Part shown: positions 61,516 to 64,000 of the stretch, piece by piece
How the letters are laid out: every line of letters begins with the position of its first letter
How positions within the stretch are numbered: position 1 is the stretch's first letter
DNA from: Streptomyces tateyamensis
GTDB lineage: Bacteria > Actinomycetota > Actinomycetes > Streptomycetales > Streptomycetaceae
Reading direction: 5' to 3'
Length of the DNA: 64,000 nt
NCBI RefSeq assembly: GCF_003205575.1
Contig: NZ_PYBW01000024.1
Coordinates: 31,753-95,752 of the forward strand
Program-made: the position numbers and the translations under genes
Notes under the pieces: generated by a model
The model's input: the letters and a program-made list of their open reading frames with translations, nothing else
The model's database searches: none
Told to the model about the DNA's origin: nothing

Positions 61516-61902
61516 TCAGAAGGTGAGCAGGCCGATGACGTGGCCGTCGTGGTCCACCACCGGCCACGTGTCCAGGCCGCGGGAGTGCATGGTGGCTGCC
61601 GCACTGGCGGCGGCCATGTCGGTGGTGGCGAACGGGGCGCGGTCGTGGACGATGTCGCGTACCGGGGTGCGCTCGGTGTACCAGGACCGGGCCTGGAACG
61701 GCGCCAGGTGCAGGCGGGTCAGCAGTCCCGCGCAGCGGCCCTCCTCGTCGCGGACCAGCAGGTGGTCCGCGCCGGAGCTGTGCATGATGTCCATCGCCGT
61801 GTCGACCATGACGTCGTCGCTGATCTGCAGCTCCGGGCGCTTCATCAGGTCGCCGACGGTGGCGGTGGCGGTACTCGAGGGGTGTTGGAGGGTGACGGTC
61901 AT
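61516..61902 (-). CDS. Two-CBS-domain protein
   Basis: A 128-residue protein consisting of a CBS pair: ATVGDLMKRPELQISDDVMVDTAMDIMHSSGADHLLVRDEEGRCAGLLTR and DIVHDRAPFATTDMAAASAAATMHSRGLDTWPVVDHDGHVIGLLTF. CBS pairs bind adenosine nucleotides. ATG 61902 follows AAGGAG. It lies 126 bases downstream of the DEAD-box helicase gene in the same direction and may be co-transcribed. Confidence 0.9.
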   Translation of the reverse strand: MTVTLQHPSSTATATVGDLMKRPELQISDDVMVDTAMDIMHSSGADHLLVRDEEGRCAGLLTRLHLAPFQARSWYTERTPVRDIVHDRAPFATTDMAAASAAATMHSRGLDTWPVVDHDGHVIGLLTF

Positions 61903-62028
61903 GGGCGGACTCCTTGGTGTCTGTCCCGCCGGGGCCGGCGGTGATCGGGGCACTGGGTGGGTCGGCCGACGGAGTCCGCCGGAGTGGCGCGCGGCCCGGT
62001 CCGCAGTGCGGACCGGACCGCGCGGGTG

Positions 62029-63609
62029 CTACGCGGCGAGGGCGACGCGCCGGGGCGCCCGGCGGCGCCCGGCGGACCCCTGGCTCTCCCGACCGGACGC
62101 CTGGCTCTCGCGACCGGCGGCCGCCCGGCTGTCGCCGGTGGGGCGGCCTCGGCGGCCGCGGCTCGCGGACTGGCTGCGGCGGGGCCGTTCGACCACGGGG
62201 TCGGCGATCACGGTGGGGATGCCGGTGGGCGTGCGGGCGCCGGTGATCCGGGCCAGCTCCTCGTCGCCGGCGTTGACCTGGGTGGTGGTGGGGGTGATGG
62301 CGGCCGTGGCCATCATGCGGGACATCTCGCGGCGCTGGTTGGGCAGCACCAGCGTGACCACGGTGCCGGACTCCCCGGCCCGGGCGGTCCGCCCGCCCCG
62401 GTGGAGGTAGTCCTTGTGGTCGTTCGGCGGGTCCAGGTTGACGACCAGGTCGAGCCCGTCGACATGGATGCCGCGTGCGGCGACGTTGGTCGCGATCAGG
62501 GCCGTGACCTGGCCGGTGCGGAACTGCTCCAGGGTGCGGGTGCGCTGGGGCTGGGACTTGCCGCCGTGCAGCGCCGCGGCCTTCACCCCGTTCGCGAGCA
62601 GGTCCTGCACCAGGCGGTCCGCGCCGTGCTTGGTGTCGATGAACATGATCACCCCGCCCTCGCGGGAGGCGATGTGGGCGATCGTGGCGTTCTTGTCGAA
62701 GCTCTGCACGTGCAGCACGTGGTGCTCCATGGTGCTGACCGCTCCTGCGGACGGGTCCACCGAGTGGGTGACCGGGTCCTTGAGGAAGCGCCGCACCAGG
62801 CGGTCGACGTTGCGGTCCAGGGTCGCGGAGAACAACATCGTCTGGCAGCCTTCGGCGACCTGGTCGAGGAGCTCGGTGACCTGCGGCAGGAAGCCCATGT
62901 CGGCCATCTGGTCGGCCTCGTCCAGCACCGTGATGCCGACCCCGTCCAGCTGGCAGTCGCCGCGCTGGATCAGGTCCTTGAGCCGGCCGGGGGTGGCCAC
63001 CACGACCTCCGCGCCGCGGTTCAGCGCCTGGGCCTGCCGTCCGATCGACATCCCGCCCACCACGGTCGCCATCCGCAGGCGCACCGCGTGGGCGTAGGGG
63101 GTGAGCGCGTCGGTGACCTGCTGCGCGAGCTCGCGGGTGGGGACCAGCACCAGGGCCAGCGGGCGGCGCGGCTCGGCGCGCTGTCCGGCGGTGCGGGCCA
63201 GCACGGCGAGTCCGAACGCGATGGTCTTGCCGGAGCCGGTGCGGCCTCGTCCGAGGACGTCGCGGCCGGCCAGCGAGTTCGGCAGCGTGGCGGCCTGGAT
63301 CGGGAACGGCGTGGTGACGCCCTGGCGGGTCAGTACCGCCAGCAGCGCGTTCGGCATGTCGAGCTCGTCGAACGCCTCGACGGCCGGCAGCGCCGGGGTG
63401 GTGCTCACCGGCATCGCGAACTCGCCCTGCGGGGCCGAGCTCTGACGACCACCCCGGCCGGCGGAGGACCGGCCGCTGGCCGGCCGGTCGCCGTAGAACG
63501 AGCTGCCACCGGAGCGGGAGCCGGCGCCTCCACCGGAGCGGGAGCCGTAAGCCCTGCCGCTGGAGCGGGAGTTGGCGTTCTGGTAGGAGGAGCGACTGGA
63601 TCGGTTCAT
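62029..63609 (-). CDS. DEAD-box RNA helicase
   Basis: A 526-residue ATP-dependent RNA helicase. Motifs in order: Q motif TPFPIQAATLPNSLAGRD, Walker A GRTGSGKT, PTRELAQQ, TPGRLKDL, VLDEADQM, FSATL, ALHGGKSQPQRTRTLEQF, IATNVAARGIHV and HRGGRTARAG. The first 70 residues are Ser/Gly/Arg-rich and disordered, and the C-terminal 80 are RGR/Ser-rich, probably RNA-binding. The Shine-Dalgarno GAGGAAGG lies inside a hairpin (63618-63648). Confidence 0.95.
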   Translation of the reverse strand: MNRSSRSSYQNANSRSSGRAYGSRSGGGAGSRSGGSSFYGDRPASGRSSAGRGGRQSSAPQGEFAMPVSTTPALPAVEAFDELDMPNALLAVLTRQGVTTPFPIQAATLPNSLAGRDVLGRGRTGSGKTIAFGLAVLARTAGQRAEPRRPLALVLVPTRELAQQVTDALTPYAHAVRLRMATVVGGMSIGRQAQALNRGAEVVVATPGRLKDLIQRGDCQLDGVGITVLDEADQMADMGFLPQVTELLDQVAEGCQTMLFSATLDRNVDRLVRRFLKDPVTHSVDPSAGAVSTMEHHVLHVQSFDKNATIAHIASREGGVIMFIDTKHGADRLVQDLLANGVKAAALHGGKSQPQRTRTLEQFRTGQVTALIATNVAARGIHVDGLDLVVNLDPPNDHKDYLHRGGRTARAGESGTVVTLVLPNQRREMSRMMATAAITPTTTQVNAGDEELARITGARTPTGIPTVIADPVVERPRRSQSASRGRRGRPTGDSRAAAGRESQASGRESQGSAGRRRAPRRVALAA

Positions 63610-63617
63610 GCGGAAAA

Positions 63618-63648
63618 CCTTCCTCGGGGCGGCACGTCACGAGGAAGG
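63618..63648 (-). promoter_or_regulatory. Hairpin sequestering the helicase Shine-Dalgarno
   Basis: On the mRNA, CCTTCCTCG and CGAGGAAGG form a perfect 9-bp stem with a 13-base loop. The 3' arm is the ribosome site, 8 bases before ATG 63609. Translation would require opening the stem, so it may be a cold- or helicase-responsive switch. Confidence 0.7.
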
Positions 63649-64000
63649 CTCTGCGGCGCGGGGCGCCGGCGAAGCCTGCAAGGAAACGGGCCGGAAGTAT
63701 GACGGGCCGGACGGCCGGACGGGCCGGTCGGGCCGAAAACGTGACGGGTGGAGCGTGGACGGTAGAACCGTGCGGCTCACCTACGGTCGGCGCTCACCGC
63801 GTGAGGCGGGAGCGAAGAACCTCGAACCGTGAAGTCACGGCAGGGCGGCGATCCGGACGCGGCGCTGTGCGTCTCGCGTGGGAATGGCCGCCGGTGGCGG
63901 AGCCATGGGCCTGAACGGCCAGGGGTATGCGTCGAAGCGCAAGGCCGAGGGGCCCGCACCGTGCATGTACGCGGTGCGGACCCCTCGCTACCAGGCGGGT
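63649..64000. other. 352-bp region upstream of the helicase, no gene recognised
   Basis: Probably the leader and promoter region of the helicase gene. Frames on both strands are short and Arg/Gly rich. It contains the strong hairpin at 63946-63987. A partial gene entering from the right edge cannot be excluded. Confidence 0.45.
63946..63987. terminator. 16-bp hairpin at the right edge
   Basis: Arms CGAGGGGCCCGCACCG and CGGTGCGGACCCCTCG, one mismatch, 10-base loop. A terminator for a gene beyond the right edge or a structured 5' leader element of the helicase mRNA. Confidence 0.6.

Overview
The base composition, third-position G/C bias, frequent GTG/TTG starts, 1-4 bp stop/start overlaps and gene content (LitR/LitS light regulators, EshA-type cNMP shell protein with geranyl diphosphate methyltransferase, SpoIIE/HATPase phosphatase, many TetR/Lrp/ECF regulators) point to a chromosomal window from a Streptomycetaceae actinomycete (Streptomyces, Kitasatospora or a close relative). 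No rRNA, tRNA or CRISPR array was recognised.

Region by region. 2-6330: a tightly overlapping four-gene MoxR ATPase / accessory / vWA-propeller / bpX6-like propeller cassette (a ternary biological-conflict type system), followed at 6515-8875 by a three-gene YbjQ-fold cluster. 8889-16219: a GH1 beta-glucosidase, a short secreted peptide next to a helicase remnant, a secreted phosphodiester glycosidase, a DJ-1/PfpI protein and a full transketolase. 16255-28334: an accessory-looking patchwork of regulators (Lrp, TetR, LysR), a hydrolase, YihY, MBL and beta-lactamase-fold enzymes and several gene remnants (frameshifted NmrA-like end, class II amidotransferase tail, Lrp remnant, lipoprotein-like tail). 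28551-38417: an ECF sigma (LitS) / B12-MerR (LitR) pair heading a co-directional operon of lipid-modifying genes (FAD oxidoreductase, DUF1365, two cyclopropane-synthase-like methyltransferases, DUF1295), with a divergent SDR and a convergent thioredoxin-reductase-like gene. 38549-41906: a secreted protein and a large sensor phosphatase. About 41.93-44.04 kb: a group II intron with an intact-looking reverse transcriptase and a fully paired domain V. 44357-50891: a 15-repeat WD40 protein, a methyltransferase, a TetR, then a His/Pro-rich membrane protein translationally overlapped with a bestrophin-like protein and followed by a channel-like membrane protein. 51180-53538: an EshA/family-2B encapsulin shell gene directly followed by geranyl diphosphate C-methyltransferase, without the terpene cyclase usually found between them. 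53635-59710: O-methyltransferase, DedA, a lactone-oxidase / aldolase-like pair with TetR, and a leaderless LacI regulator. 59761-63609: ECF sigma with SnoaL-like tail, DinB-type protein, CBS protein and a DEAD-box helicase whose Shine-Dalgarno is inside a perfect hairpin.

How they work together: the clearest functional units are the ternary conflict cassette, the light/singlet-oxygen type lipid operon, and the encapsulin plus methyltransferase module. The most unusual observations are the encapsulin operon without its usual cargo cyclase, the light-regulated double methyltransferase operon, the coding 9-bp repeat in the bpX6-like gene and the ribosome-site hairpin ahead of the helicase. All functional assignments are from reading motifs and known families; no database search was run.
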